From the NCBI RefSeq assembly GCF_004357985.1, contig NZ_SMTF01000003.1, positions 124,001-188,000 on the forward strand: a stretch of 64,000 nucleotides of DNA, written 5' to 3'. Below, piece after piece: positions 34,169 to 48,983 of this stretch. The DNA is from Luteimonas aestuarii. GTDB lineage: Bacteria > Pseudomonadota > Gammaproteobacteria > Xanthomonadales > Xanthomonadaceae. Each line of letters begins with the position of its first letter. Positions within the stretch are counted from its first letter, which is position 1. The notes beneath the pieces were generated by a model that ran no database searches, was not told the DNA's origin, and saw nothing but the letters and a program-made list of their open reading frames with translations. The position numbers and the translations under genes were made by a program.

Positions 34169-35530
34169 ATGACTGATTTCCTCGGCTCGGTGTGGTGGTT
34201 GCTGGTCAGCCTCGGCATCCTGGTGACCTTCCACGAGTTCGGCCACTACTGGGTGGCCCGGCGCTGCGGCGTGAAGGTGTTGCGCTTCTCGGTGGGGTTC
34301 GGCCGCGCGCTGTGGTCGCGCACCGCCCGCGACGGCACCGAGTACCGCGTCGCCGCCATCCCGCTGGGCGGCTACGTGAAGATGCTCGACGAGCGCGAGT
34401 ACGAGGTGCCGGCCGCCGACGCGCCGCAGGCCTTCAACCGGCAGTCGGTGTGGAAGCGCATCGCGATCGTCGCGGCCGGCCCTGCCGCCAACCTGCTGCT
34501 GTGTTTCCTGCTGCTGTGGGCGATGTTCGTGGTCGGCCGTCCCGACTACGCGCCCGCACTGGGCCGCGCCGACGGCATCGCCGCGGTGTCCGGGCTGCGC
34601 GCCGGCGACGTGGTGGATCGTGTCGGCGATCGCGCCACGCCGACCTGGATGGAGCTGCAGATGGCCCTGCTGCCCCATGCGCTGGACCGCCGCGACGTGT
34701 CCATGCGGGTGACCGACGCGCAGGGCAATGCTCGACCGCTGACGCTGGAACTGTCGCGGCTGCCGGAAGGCTTCGACCAGCGCCGCGTGGTGCAGAGCAT
34801 CGGCCTGACCCCGCGCCATGGGGTGATGCCGGCCGTGATCGGCCGCGTGCTGCCGGATTCACCGGCCTGGGGCCAGTTGGCCGAGGGCGACGTGGTGACG
34901 GCCATCGACGGGCGCCCGGTGGACAGCTTCGAGACCATGGCCGCCGAAGTCCGCGCCCTGGGCGAGCGCGGCGGCGATGCGATGGTCGAAGTCACCCGCG
35001 ACGGCGAACGCATGGCGTTCCCGATCCAGCCCGATCCCGTGGAACAGGGCGATGGCACGATGGGCTGGCGGCTGGGCATCGAGGCGCCTCGCAACCTGGA
35101 ACTGCCGCCCAAGGATGCCCTGCAGCGCTATGGCCCGGTCGCGGCCGTTCCCGCGGCACTCCGCGAAGTCGGCCACCTCACCGGGCAGCTGGTGGGCATG
35201 GTTGGCCGCGCATTCAGCGGCCGCCTGGCGGTGGAGAACACCGTCGCCGGCCCCGTGACCATCGCCCGCGCCGCCAACAGCTACGCCCAGCAGGGCGTGG
35301 CCTGGTACCTGACCATCCTCGCCCTGCTGTCGCTCAGTCTGGCGATCCTCAACCTGCTGCCGATCCCGCTCTTGGACGGGGGTCACCTGATGTATTACCT
35401 TATCGAGTTGGTCAAGGGCAGCCCGTTAAGCGACCGTGCGATGGCGGCCGGGCAATATGTCGGCCTGGTACTGCTGGCGAGCCTGATGGGCCTGGCGTTC
35501 TACAACGACATCATCCAACTGGTGCGCTGA
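34169..35530 (+). CDS. rseP: Site-2 protease RseP
   Basis: 453 residues. Intramembrane zinc protease of the envelope stress (sigma-E) cascade. HEFGH lies in the first membrane helix (LVTFHEFGHYWVARRCGVKV), two PDZ domains occupy about residues 115-300 (SGLRAGDVVDRVGDR and SPAWGQLAEGDVVTAIDGRPV), and the LNLLPIPLLDGG motif supplies the third metal ligand. It lies directly before bamA, the conserved order. Confidence 0.97.
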   Translation: MTDFLGSVWWLLVSLGILVTFHEFGHYWVARRCGVKVLRFSVGFGRALWSRTARDGTEYRVAAIPLGGYVKMLDEREYEVPAADAPQAFNRQSVWKRIAIVAAGPAANLLLCFLLLWAMFVVGRPDYAPALGRADGIAAVSGLRAGDVVDRVGDRATPTWMELQMALLPHALDRRDVSMRVTDAQGNARPLTLELSRLPEGFDQRRVVQSIGLTPRHGVMPAVIGRVLPDSPAWGQLAEGDVVTAIDGRPVDSFETMAAEVRALGERGGDAMVEVTRDGERMAFPIQPDPVEQGDGTMGWRLGIEAPRNLELPPKDALQRYGPVAAVPAALREVGHLTGQLVGMVGRAFSGRLAVENTVAGPVTIARAANSYAQQGVAWYLTILALLSLSLAILNLLPIPLLDGGHLMYYLIELVKGSPLSDRAMAAGQYVGLVLLASLMGLAFYNDIIQLVR

Positions 35531-35595
35531 TGCCTGCCCATGACCCCGCCGTTGCGTGTCCCGCGACGGTGCAATCCCCAATCCGGATCCGATAG

Positions 35596-38127
35596 ATGAC
35601 GCGTACTCCTGCCCGCCGCTTGATCGCCCTCGCCCTCGCCACGGCCATTGCCGCCCCGGCCTGGGCCCAGACGGCCGGCCAGCAGCCCCCTGCATCCGTC
35701 GCCCCTGCCGGCGCCAGCCAGTTCACCGTCAGCGACATCCGCGTCGACGGCCTGCAGCGCATCGGCGCCGGCACCGTGTTCACCTACCTGCCGATCGAGC
35801 GTGGCGACACCGTCGACCAGACCCGCATCGGCGAAGCCATGCGCCGCCTCTACGGCACCGGTTTCTTCGAGGACATCCGCTTCGCGCGGCAGGGCGACAT
35901 CCTCGTGGTCACGGTCACCGAGCGCCCGGCGATCAACCGCTTGACCATCACCGGCAACAAGGACATCAAGACCGAGGACCTGACCCGCGGCCTGTCCGAC
36001 ATCGGCCTGTCCGAGGGCGAGACCTTCGACCGCCTCGCACTGGACCGGGTAACCCAGGAGCTGACCCGCCAGTACAACAACCGCGGCAAGTACAACGTCG
36101 CGATCACCCCGACCGTGTCATCGCTCGACCGCAACCGCGTCGACGTGACCATCGCGGTCGAGGAAGGCAAGGCGGCGAAGATCCGCCACATCAACCTGGT
36201 CGGCAACGAGACCTTCGAGTTCGACGACGTCACCGACAACTGGGAATCCGGCGTGAGCAACTGGCTCAGCTGGTACCGTCGCGACGACCAGTATTCCAAG
36301 GAAAAGCTGTCCGGCGACCTGGAAAAGCTGCACAACTTCTACCTCGACCGCGGCTACGTCGACTTCAGCATCGACAGCACCCAGGTGGCGATCAGCCCCG
36401 ACAAGCGCGACATGTACATCAGCGCCGGCATCACCGAGGGCGAGGTCTACACCATTTCCTCGGTCGAGCTGACCGGCGACACGGTATTGCCGAAGGAAGA
36501 CCTGGAACGGCTGTTGCTGGTCCGCGCCGACCAGACGTTCTCGCGGGCGCTGCTGGAATTCACCACCGATTCGATCATCGCCACGCTCTCGAACGTGGGC
36601 TACGCATTCGCGCAGGTCAACCCGATCCCCGAGGTCGATCGCGCCAACCGCACCATCGCCATCAACCTGCAGGTCGTTCCCGGCCCGCGCGTGAACGTGC
36701 GTCGCGTGGTGTTCCGCGGCAACACCCGTACCTCCGACGAAGTGATGCGGCGCGAGATGCGCCAGTTCGAGGGCTCGTGGTATTCGCAGGCCGCGGTGGA
36801 CCGTTCGAAGGTCCGCCTGCAGCGCCTGGGCTACTTCGAATCCGGCAGCGTCAACATCGAGACCCAGCCGGTCCCGGGCAGCAGCGACGAGGTCGACGTG
36901 GTGGTCAGCGTCAAGGAAACCACCTCCGGCAGCTTCGTGTTCGGCCTCGGCTACTCGCAGCTCAGCGGCATGACCACGTCGATCCAGCTGTCGCAGGACA
37001 ACTTCCTCGGCAGCGGCAACCGGGTCTCGGTCGCGGCCCAGCGCAACGTGTACCTGCAGCGCTACTCGTTCTCGTACATGAACCCGTACTTCACCGATGA
37101 AGGCCTGCAGTTGGGCTACAACCTGTGGTGGCGCGAGTTCGACAACTCCGAGTTCAACACCGCGCAATACTCGTCGACCAGCGCGGCGGCACAAACCATC
37201 CTCGGCATTCCGATCACCGAAACAGATTCGGTCTCGGCCCTGTTCGGCATCGACCGCAACCAGATCTTCGCGTTCCCGGGCAGCACCCCGCAGTCGATCG
37301 TCGATTACATCGACGCCATCGGCCAGCGCACCTTCCACGCCTGGCGCGGCGAACTGGCATGGGCGCGAGACTCGCGCAACGATTTCCTGCAGCCGACCCG
37401 GGGCACCCTGCAGCGCGTCTCGCTGGAAGCCACACTGCCGGGTTCGACCGCCGAGTACTACAAGATCAACTACGAGTTCTCCAGATACTGGCCGATCAAT
37501 CGCGCGCTGGTGCTCAATACCCGCTTCGAACTCGGCTATGGCGACAGCTACGGCTCCGACGTAAGCCGCACGATCTGCCAGTCGCTGCCCGGCCAGCCGT
37601 TGCCGCCACCGGGCGCTGGCGACCCCAACGATGTTCCTGGCGGCACCGGATCGGACGGCTGTGGGCCGGGCTCCCAGTTCTCCCGGACCCTCGTGGCCAG
37701 CGGCCTGCCGTTCTTCGAGAACTTCTACGCCGGCGGCGCGCGCTCGGTACGTGGCTTCCGCGACAACACGCTCGGCCCGCGCGAAGCCGCGTTCAACAGC
37801 ACCTTCCAGCAGCCGATCGGTGGCGCGCTGAAAACCATCGGTTCGGTCGAGATGTTCTTCCCGCAACTGATCAAGTCGCCGGCGGCACGCGTGTCTGCGT
37901 TCGTCGACGTGGGCAACGTATTCAAGGACGTGGATGCGTTCGAAAGCAGCGAACTGCGTGCTTCGGCCGGCATTGCGCTGATGTGGCGCGCCCCGGTCGG
38001 TCCGATTTCGATCAGCTACTCCATGCCGCTGCGGAGCAAGGACGCCATCCGCGACGAAAACGGGAACATCACGCAGCAAGGTGACGAGCTGGAGCGCTTG
38101 CAATTCACCTTCGGCGGCGCGTTCTGA
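35596..38127 (+). CDS. bamA: Outer membrane protein assembly factor BamA
   Basis: 843 residues with a signal peptide ending AWAQ. Five POTRA domains (about residues 40-440) precede a 16-strand barrel. The loop-6 motif SVRGFRDNTLGPR and the terminal aromatic beta-signal ending FTFGGAF are present. An extracellular loop contains two Cys around a Pro/Gly-rich stretch (ICQSLPGQPLPPPGAG...GSDGC), which could form a disulfide. The next gene is lpxD after only 14 nt; the skp gene usual here in enterobacteria is absent. Confidence 0.97.
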   Translation: MTRTPARRLIALALATAIAAPAWAQTAGQQPPASVAPAGASQFTVSDIRVDGLQRIGAGTVFTYLPIERGDTVDQTRIGEAMRRLYGTGFFEDIRFARQGDILVVTVTERPAINRLTITGNKDIKTEDLTRGLSDIGLSEGETFDRLALDRVTQELTRQYNNRGKYNVAITPTVSSLDRNRVDVTIAVEEGKAAKIRHINLVGNETFEFDDVTDNWESGVSNWLSWYRRDDQYSKEKLSGDLEKLHNFYLDRGYVDFSIDSTQVAISPDKRDMYISAGITEGEVYTISSVELTGDTVLPKEDLERLLLVRADQTFSRALLEFTTDSIIATLSNVGYAFAQVNPIPEVDRANRTIAINLQVVPGPRVNVRRVVFRGNTRTSDEVMRREMRQFEGSWYSQAAVDRSKVRLQRLGYFESGSVNIETQPVPGSSDEVDVVVSVKETTSGSFVFGLGYSQLSGMTTSIQLSQDNFLGSGNRVSVAAQRNVYLQRYSFSYMNPYFTDEGLQLGYNLWWREFDNSEFNTAQYSSTSAAAQTILGIPITETDSVSALFGIDRNQIFAFPGSTPQSIVDYIDAIGQRTFHAWRGELAWARDSRNDFLQPTRGTLQRVSLEATLPGSTAEYYKINYEFSRYWPINRALVLNTRFELGYGDSYGSDVSRTICQSLPGQPLPPPGAGDPNDVPGGTGSDGCGPGSQFSRTLVASGLPFFENFYAGGARSVRGFRDNTLGPREAAFNSTFQQPIGGALKTIGSVEMFFPQLIKSPAARVSAFVDVGNVFKDVDAFESSELRASAGIALMWRAPVGPISISYSMPLRSKDAIRDENGNITQQGDELERLQFTFGGAF

Positions 38128-38141
38128 CGCCGGCGTAATCC

Positions 38142-39194
38142 ATGTCTGGCGACGTGACCGGCTACACCGCGTCAGCACTGGCCGAACGGTTCGGGCTGGC
38201 CGTCCACGGGGATCCCGAAGTGTCCGTCCGCGGCGTGGCCACGCTGGCGAATGCCGGTGCCGTCGACCTGGCCTTCCTCGCCAACCCGAAGTACCGGGGC
38301 CAATTGGCCGACTGCAAGGCGGGGATCGTGGTCATGCGCGAAGCCGATGCCGAGGGCTACACCGGCACGGCCCTGCTCGCCGACGACCCGTATGTCGCCT
38401 TCGCGCGCATCGCGGCGCTGTTCGAGGCACGCCCGGCGACGCAGCCCGGCATCCATCCGAGCGCAGTCGTCGACCCGACCGCAAGCGTGCACCCCGATGC
38501 CAGCATCGGTCCGTACACCAGCATTGGCGCGCGAACGCAAGTGGCTGCCCGCGCGCGCATCGGCGCGGGTTGCGTGCTGGGCGAGGATTGCGCCGTGGAC
38601 GAAGGCTGCGAACTGGTCGCTCGCGTCACCCTCGTCAGGCGCGTTCGCCTCGGCAAGCGGGTGCTGGTGCATCCCGGGGCGGTGCTGGGCGCGGACGGTT
38701 TCGGCATTGCACTCGCGCGCACGCCGGGCGGTGAGCCCCACTGGATCAAGGTGCCGCAGCTGGGCGGCGTGCGCATCGGCGACGACTGCGAGATCGGTGC
38801 CAACACCACCATCGACCGGGGCGCGCTGGACGATACCGAGCTGGAGCACGACGTCCGCCTCGACAACCAGATCCAGATCGGCCACAACGTGTGCATCGGC
38901 GCACATACCGCGATCGCCGGTTGCGCGGCGGTGGCAGGCAGTACGCGCATCGGCCGCTACTGCCTGATTGGCGGTGCCGCCGGCATCGTCGGCCACATCG
39001 AGATCTGCGATCGCGTCACCGTGACCGCCATGAGCCTGGTCACCGGCAGCATCCGCGAGCCGGGGGAGTATTCTTCCGGAACGCCACTGATGGACAATCG
39101 CGAATGGCGCCGCAACGCGGCCCGGTTCCGCCAGCTCGACCGGCTGGCGCGCGACGTGGCCGCACACAACAGGAAGGACAAGGGGGAGGAATGA
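38142..39194 (+). CDS. lpxD: UDP-3-O-(3-hydroxyacyl)glucosamine N-acyltransferase
   Basis: 350 residues. Third step of lipid A synthesis. An N-terminal uridine-binding domain (SALAERFGLAVHGDPEVSVRGVATLANAG) is followed by a hexapeptide left-handed helix with the catalytic His in QIQIGHNVCIGAHTAIAG, and a C-terminal helical tail. It overlaps fabZ by ATGA. Confidence 0.97.
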   Translation: MSGDVTGYTASALAERFGLAVHGDPEVSVRGVATLANAGAVDLAFLANPKYRGQLADCKAGIVVMREADAEGYTGTALLADDPYVAFARIAALFEARPATQPGIHPSAVVDPTASVHPDASIGPYTSIGARTQVAARARIGAGCVLGEDCAVDEGCELVARVTLVRRVRLGKRVLVHPGAVLGADGFGIALARTPGGEPHWIKVPQLGGVRIGDDCEIGANTTIDRGALDDTELEHDVRLDNQIQIGHNVCIGAHTAIAGCAAVAGSTRIGRYCLIGGAAGIVGHIEICDRVTVTAMSLVTGSIREPGEYSSGTPLMDNREWRRNAARFRQLDRLARDVAAHNRKDKGEE

Positions 39195-39646
39195 ACCAGG
39201 ACGTCAAGCTGCCGATCGACATCGAGGGCATCCAGAAGCTGCTGCCGCACCGTTATCCCTTCCTGCTGGTCGATCGCGTGGTCGAGTTCGAGGCCGGCAA
39301 GCGCGTCCGCTGCTACAAGAACGTCAGCATCAACGAGCACTTCTTCCTCGGCCACTTCCCCGCGCACGCGGTGATGCCCGGCGTGCTGGTGATCGAGGCG
39401 CTGGCGCAGGCCGGCGGCGTGCTCACCCAGCTCACCCACGGCGGCGGACTTGCAGGACGCCTGTCCTACCTGGTCAAGGTGGACAACGCGAAGTTCTCGC
39501 GGATGGTGGTGCCCGGCGACCGCCTCGACCTGGAGGTCGAAGTGAAGCGCGAAATCCGCAACATGACCCTGTACTGCGGCGTGGCGCGGGTGGACGGCGA
39601 GCAAGTGGCCTGCGCCGACATCCTCTGCGCCGAAGTGCGCGAGTGA
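39191..39646 (+). CDS. fabZ: 3-hydroxyacyl-[ACP] dehydratase
   Basis: 151 residues, hot-dog fold. It dehydrates hydroxyacyl-ACP, competing with LpxA/LpxD for hydroxy fatty acids. [14 protein letters not shown], the catalytic His in [24 protein letters not shown] and the Glu in VIEA are clear. A strong GGGGGAGG site precedes the ATG. Confidence 0.97.
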   Translation: MNQDVKLPIDIEGIQKLLPHRYPFLLVDRVVEFEAGKRVRCYKNVSINEHFFLGHFPAHAVMPGVLVIEALAQAGGVLTQLTHGGGLAGRLSYLVKVDNAKFSRMVVPGDRLDLEVEVKREIRNMTLYCGVARVDGEQVACADILCAEVRE

Positions 39647-39647
39647 C

Positions 39648-40433
39648 ATGACCGGCGCGCGCATCCATCCCACCGCCTTCATCGATCCGGGCGCCCGCCT
39701 GGGCGAGGGCGTGACGATAGGCGCGTTCACGGTGATCGGCGCCGACGTCGAGATCGGCGATGGCACGCACGTCGGTCCGCACTGCAGCGTACACGGCCCG
39801 ACCCGCATCGGCCGCGACAACCGCATCATCGGCCATGCCGCGATCGGCGGTGAGCCGCAAGACAAGAAGTTCCGCGGCGAACGCGTGGAACTCGAGATCG
39901 GCGACCGCAACCTGGTACGCGAGTTCGTCACGCTCAACCGCGGCACGGGCGACGGCGGCGGCATCACCCGCATCGGCCACGACAACTGGTTCCTCGCTTA
40001 CACGCACGTCGCCCACGACTGCATCGTCGGCAACCATTGCGTGTTCTCCAACAACGCCACGCTGGCCGGGCATGTCGAGATCGGCGACCATGTCATCCTC
40101 AGCGGTTTCGCCGGCATCCACCAGTTCTGCCGCATCGGCGCGCATGCATTCATCGGCATGGGTGCACTGGTCAATGGCGACGTGCCGCCGTTCGTCACGG
40201 TGGCGCAGGATGGCTACGGCCGCCCCCGCGGCATCAATGCCGAAGGGCTCAAGCGGCGTGGCTTCGATGCGGGACGCACTGCAGCCATCAAGCGCGCCTA
40301 CCGGGCGCTGTACGTCTCGGGTGCCAAGCTCGAGGACGCGAAGGCCCAGCTGGCCGAAATCGCCAGGGACAGCGCGGATGTCCGCGCATTCCTCGACTTC
40401 ATCGAACGCGGCGACAGGCCGCTGCTGCGGTGA
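39648..40433 (+). CDS. lpxA: UDP-N-acetylglucosamine O-acyltransferase
   Basis: 261 residues, first lipid A enzyme. The N-terminus [22 protein letters not shown] starts the hexapeptide helix, the catalytic His lies in [14 protein letters not shown], and [14 protein letters not shown] and the helical C-terminus ([20 protein letters not shown]) complete it. Its stop overlaps the lpxB GTG. Confidence 0.97.
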   Translation: MTGARIHPTAFIDPGARLGEGVTIGAFTVIGADVEIGDGTHVGPHCSVHGPTRIGRDNRIIGHAAIGGEPQDKKFRGERVELEIGDRNLVREFVTLNRGTGDGGGITRIGHDNWFLAYTHVAHDCIVGNHCVFSNNATLAGHVEIGDHVILSGFAGIHQFCRIGAHAFIGMGALVNGDVPPFVTVAQDGYGRPRGINAEGLKRRGFDAGRTAAIKRAYRALYVSGAKLEDAKAQLAEIARDSADVRAFLDFIERGDRPLLR

Positions 40434-41590
40434 CCGCGCAACCGCGGCGCATCGCACTGTGCGCCGGCGAAGCTTCGGGTGACATTCTCGGCGCAGGACT
40501 GACCGAACGGCTGCGCGAACGCTTCGCGGATGCGGAGTTCGCCGGCATCGGGGGCCCTGCGATGCGCGCCGCCGGAATGGACACGTGGCACGACGCGTCG
40601 GAACTCGCCGTGATGGGGCTGAGCGAGGTGCTGGCCCACCTGCCACGCCTGTTGCGCTTGCGCAGGCAGTTCCGCCAGCGTCTGCTCGCCTGGCGGCCGG
40701 ACGTGTTCATCGGCATCGACGCGCCCGACTTCAACCTGGGCCTCGAACGCAAGCTCAAGCGCCGCGGCATTCGCACCGTCCACTATGTGAGTCCATCGGT
40801 CTGGGCGTGGCGCCAGGGCCGCGCGGCGAAGATCGGCCGCAGCGCCGACCGCGTGCTCTGCCTGTTCCCGATGGAGCCGGCGATCTATGCGCAGCACGGC
40901 GTCGATGCGCGCTTCGTGGGCCACCCCATGGCCGATGCCATGCCGCTCAACCCGGATCGCCGGCGCGCGCGCATCGAACTCGGGCTGGCCGAGGATGGCC
41001 CGGTGCTCGCGGTCCTGCCCGGATCGAGGATCGGCGAAATCACGCGCTTGGGCGAGATCTTCCTGGCCGCCGCCGCGCAGGTCTCCCACCAGATCGACGG
41101 GTTGCGCGTGCTGGTCCCGGTCGCCACGCCCGCGTGCCGCGAACGCATCGAACAGCAGATCGCCGCGTCGCCGCTTCACCCCGGACAGGTCCGGCTGCTG
41201 GACGGACAGGCGCGCGAAGCGATGGTCGCCGCCGACGTGGTGCTGCTGGCCTCGGGCACGGCCACGCTTGAAACGATGCTCGCCAAGCGGCCCATGGTCG
41301 TCGGTTATCGCATCGCACCCAGCACCTACCGCATCGTCAAGGCGCTGGGCCTGCTGAAGGTCGACCGTTACGCGCTGCCCAACGTGCTGGCCGGCGACAC
41401 CATCGCCCCGGAACTGATGCAGGACGATTGCACGCCGGAAAAGCTGGCAGCGACGGTGCTGGCATGGTTCCACGACAAGGACGCGGTGGCCGCGCTTGAG
41501 CCGATCTATCGGGATCTGCACCTCGCCCTGCGCCGTGACGCCTCGGCCAGCGCCGCCGAAGCGGTCGCCGAACTGATGGCGACGCCATGA
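40430..41590 (+). CDS. lpxB: Lipid A disaccharide synthase
   Basis: 386 residues from GTG 40430 (overlap GTGA with lpxA). This start gives [20 protein letters not shown], the LpxB N-terminus. It condenses UDP-diacylglucosamine with lipid X at the inner membrane. [49 protein letters not shown] and LPGSRIGEI are family motifs. It overlaps rnhB by ATGA. Confidence 0.97.
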   Translation: MTAQPRRIALCAGEASGDILGAGLTERLRERFADAEFAGIGGPAMRAAGMDTWHDASELAVMGLSEVLAHLPRLLRLRRQFRQRLLAWRPDVFIGIDAPDFNLGLERKLKRRGIRTVHYVSPSVWAWRQGRAAKIGRSADRVLCLFPMEPAIYAQHGVDARFVGHPMADAMPLNPDRRRARIELGLAEDGPVLAVLPGSRIGEITRLGEIFLAAAAQVSHQIDGLRVLVPVATPACRERIEQQIAASPLHPGQVRLLDGQAREAMVAADVVLLASGTATLETMLAKRPMVVGYRIAPSTYRIVKALGLLKVDRYALPNVLAGDTIAPELMQDDCTPEKLAATVLAWFHDKDAVAALEPIYRDLHLALRRDASASAAEAVAELMATP

Positions 41591-42159
41591 CCCTGCGGAT
41601 CGCAGGCGTGGACGAAGCCGGGCGCGGTCCGCTTGCCGGCCCGGTGGTCGTGGCCGCCGTCATCCTCGATCCGGCCCGGCCGATCGAAGGACTGAACGAT
41701 TCCAAGAAGCTGACCGAAAAGCGCCGCGAGGCGCTGTTCCCGCTGATCGTCGAACGCGCGCTGGCGCATCGCATCGAGTTCGTCGAACGCGACGAGATCG
41801 ACGCGCTGAACATCCTGCAGGCCACGCTCACCGGCATGCACCGCGCACTGTGCGCCCTGTCGCCGACCGCGACCTTCGCCCGCATCGACGGCAATCGCCT
41901 GCCGAAGCACCTGCCCTGTCCTGCCGAAGCCCTGGTCGGCGGCGACGCCATCGACCCGGCAATCATGGCCGCCTCGATCCTCGCCAAGGTCGCCCGCGAC
42001 CGCGCGATGGTGGCGTTGCACGCGGAGTTCCCGGTCTACGGTTTCGACCGGCACAAGGGCTACCCTTCGGCGACGCATCTGGCGGCGCTGCGAACGCACG
42101 GCCCCTGCCCCCATCACCGGCGCGGCTTCGCCCCGGTGCGGCAACTCCTGCTCGTGTAA
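41587..42159 (+). CDS. rnhB: Ribonuclease HII
   Basis: 190 residues. It removes ribonucleotides from DNA. Active-site residues are in [22 protein letters not shown] (Asp-Glu), ARIDGNRLP (Asp) and [15 protein letters not shown] (Asp). [27 protein letters not shown] is the conserved C-terminal part. Confidence 0.97.
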   Translation: MTLRIAGVDEAGRGPLAGPVVVAAVILDPARPIEGLNDSKKLTEKRREALFPLIVERALAHRIEFVERDEIDALNILQATLTGMHRALCALSPTATFARIDGNRLPKHLPCPAEALVGGDAIDPAIMAASILAKVARDRAMVALHAEFPVYGFDRHKGYPSATHLAALRTHGPCPHHRRGFAPVRQLLLV

Positions 42160-42184
42160 TACCGGATTCGAGGCCATCGCCGCG

Positions 42185-43222
42185 ATGATCGATCCATCCC
42201 GCCCACCGCGCCCCATGCGCCGACCGCTGCGACGGCTGGCATGCCTCCTGCCCGTGCTGGCGCTTGCCGGCTGCGGCTACACCTGGCCCGAGGGCGACAA
42301 GCATCCCGAATTGCCGGATTTCGAAACGCTCGCCGCGCAGCCCGGCAGCAGCCTCGTCCGCCTGGGCGACGACAGCGAATCGATCCGCGATGTTTTCTGG
42401 CGCGAGGGCATGGACGAAGCCTATGTGCTCGTCGCCCAACACCCGCACATCCATTCGCACACCAGCGAGGATCGCGTTTCGATCCGCATCTTCGGGAGCG
42501 GCTTCGAACCCGTTGGCGAGATTCCGCTGCCCCTGCCGCTCCGGCACCACATGTACCTGGAGTCTCCGGACATGAGGTTCCTGGATACCGACGGGGAGAT
42601 CTATCTCGACACATTCCGTGTTTCGCCCGCGACGCGACGCGTCCAGCCCGTTCCGTGCGTGCTGCTGACGGCGTCGCCTTCTCCGTCGCACATCCCGTCC
42701 CGGGACGATACCGACTCCCCAGCGCAGGGTGACGACGACCCTTCGGCCTATAGATGCACGCCCAGCAACGATGCGCAGGCCATCGCGCGCAGGATCGACC
42801 GCGCCGACAGCATCGGCCGCATCGATGGCGGGGACGACGACGGCCATCGCTTCCTGCTGCGCACAGGGCAACGCCGGGAACTGCTGCTTTTCGAGGCCGG
42901 TGCCGCCACACCGGACACGCACCAACGCCTGCGGCAACGGCTTTCCGACGCCAGCCAGCCGGTGCCACGCATGCCGGACGCCAGCAACGTCGAAGACAGT
43001 GCGATCGTCGGCAACCGGAGTTCGGGCAATCATTTCGTGTTCGGATTCCATCCCGTGCACATGGTCTATTACCGGGTCGACACCGGCGACGGGCCGCTCC
43101 GGTTCAAGCTGCTGCACAAACCCAGCTTCATGGCCATCACCGCTCGCCCGACCCTGGACGGACGGATCGCCCTGCTCTACAGCCCCGGCAACCTGAAGCC
43201 ACATCGACTGTACGTGAAGTGA
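42185..43222 (+). CDS. Lipoprotein of unknown function
   Basis: 345 residues, or 335 from the second ATG at 42215. A lipobox (LLPVLALAGC, lipid on the Cys) marks it as a lipoprotein. The mature part is rich in Asp, His and Arg, with a WREGMDEAYVLVAQHPHIHSH segment, a low-complexity Ser/Pro/Asp stretch (PSPSHIPSRDDTDSPAQGDDDPS) flanked by two Cys, and NHFVFGFHPVHMVYYRVD near the end. I recognise no family. It interrupts the usual rnhB-dnaE adjacency, so it is probably a lineage-specific insertion. Confidence 0.75.
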   Translation: MIDPSRPPRPMRRPLRRLACLLPVLALAGCGYTWPEGDKHPELPDFETLAAQPGSSLVRLGDDSESIRDVFWREGMDEAYVLVAQHPHIHSHTSEDRVSIRIFGSGFEPVGEIPLPLPLRHHMYLESPDMRFLDTDGEIYLDTFRVSPATRRVQPVPCVLLTASPSPSHIPSRDDTDSPAQGDDDPSAYRCTPSNDAQAIARRIDRADSIGRIDGGDDDGHRFLLRTGQRRELLLFEAGAATPDTHQRLRQRLSDASQPVPRMPDASNVEDSAIVGNRSSGNHFVFGFHPVHMVYYRVDTGDGPLRFKLLHKPSFMAITARPTLDGRIALLYSPGNLKPHRLYVK

Positions 43223-43394
43223 TCGCCCGTCCCGACGACCGCGCCGGCCGGGGGCAGGTCCCGTTCCGGACCGACCGGCCCATGCCGCGTCGCGGGAACG
43301 TCGCCACTCGCGCATCCGGCATGCCGCGTCCCGGCCCGCGCGGAGCAGAATCCGCAGCGTCTGGCGGAAGCCGGCACGCCCGGCCTGTCAAGCC

Positions 43395-43423
43395 TTGCCC
43401 GGCCCGGAAACCGGCCCTACCCT
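43395..43423 (+). promoter_or_regulatory. Candidate dnaE promoter
   Basis: TTGCCC (43395-43400) and TACCCT (43418-43423) are 17 nt apart and end 26 nt before the dnaE ATG. The rest of 43223-43394 shows no gene. Confidence 0.45.
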
Positions 43424-43449
43424 GATCGCTGAATCGCACGGTTCCAGCG

Positions 43450-46977
<3,528 letters not shown>

Positions 46978-47249
46978 GGACGTTCTCCCGCGCCAGGTCA
47001 GCGGGTGGCGTCGGGAAGACGCGGCCGCCACGAGTCGTAACCCGATACCCGCCTGACTGCGCCTGATCCTGCGTTACCCCCCATCGGCTGCGAATGCCTG
47101 GTTCGCCTGCCTCCGCAGAGACCCGGGACGCACCCCCCGGAATCGGGTGAAGGGCCCGGATCGGCCCCTGCGGGACCAGACGCCCCGGTACGGTCCGGAA
47201 CAGCCCGGTCGGCTAGACTTTGCGCTTTCCGGCCCACGGCCCGCGCTTG

Positions 47250-48209
<960 letters not shown>

Positions 48210-48233
48210 CCGACCACCCGCAAGGACGCAGGC

Positions 48234-48971
48234 ATGGGACCGATCCTCCTCCTCTCGATCCTGCTGCAGGTCGGCTGCGCGGTGCACGTGGTGCGCACCG
48301 GTCGCCCGATGTACTGGATCTTCATCCTGCTGATCGGCTCGTACATCGCGGTGCTGATCTACCTGATCGCCGAAGTGCTGCCGGAGCTCGGCAACAGTCG
48401 GCATGCGCGACGCGCCGCCAGCGGCCTGCGCGACCGCATCGATCCGGACCGCGGCCGCCGTCGCGCCGCCGATCGGCTGGAAGTCTCCGATACCGTCGAC
48501 AACCGGCGCGAACTCGCCGAACAGTCCCTGCGCCGTGGCGATCCGGCGAAGGCGCTCGAGCTGTACCGCGCGTCGCTGAAGGGCCTGTATGCGGACGACC
48601 CGCACCTGATGCTGGGCATGGCGCGCGCGCAGTTCGCGCTGGGCATGCCCCGTGACGCACGCGCGACCATCGAGGCGCTGATCGCCGCACGGCCCGATTT
48701 CCATTCCTACGATGGCCACCTGCTGTACGCGCGCGCCATGGCCGACGGCGGCGACACCACGGCCGCATTGGCCGAGTACGACACCCTGGTCCCCGCCTAT
48801 CCCGGCGAAGAGGCGCGCGTGCGGCACGGCCTGCTGCTCAAGCGCGTGGGCGAGCAGGCACGGGCGGAACGGCAGTTCCGCGACGTGCTGCGCCGCGCGG
48901 AGCTGTCGACCCGGCATTACCGGGACGAACAGCGCGAGTGGATCGCGATCGCGAAGGCCGAACTGGCCTGA
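48234..48971 (+). CDS. Membrane-anchored TPR-like protein
   Basis: 245 residues. Two N-terminal hydrophobic helices (ILLLSILLQVGCAVHVV and MYWIFILLIGSYIAVLIYLIAEVL) resemble the phospholipase D nuclease N-terminal membrane hairpin. A basic linker follows, then TPR-like repeats (NRRELAEQSLRRGDPAKALELYRASL, DPHLMLGMARAQFALGMPRDARATIEALIAARPD, YARAMADGGDTTAALAEYDTLVPAYPG). The repeats face the cytoplasm if the hairpin is in-in. Function unknown. It starts 24 nt after accA. Confidence 0.8.
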   Translation: MGPILLLSILLQVGCAVHVVRTGRPMYWIFILLIGSYIAVLIYLIAEVLPELGNSRHARRAASGLRDRIDPDRGRRRAADRLEVSDTVDNRRELAEQSLRRGDPAKALELYRASLKGLYADDPHLMLGMARAQFALGMPRDARATIEALIAARPDFHSYDGHLLYARAMADGGDTTAALAEYDTLVPAYPGEEARVRHGLLLKRVGEQARAERQFRDVLRRAELSTRHYRDEQREWIAIAKAELA

Positions 48972-48983
48972 TCCTCCGCGGCT

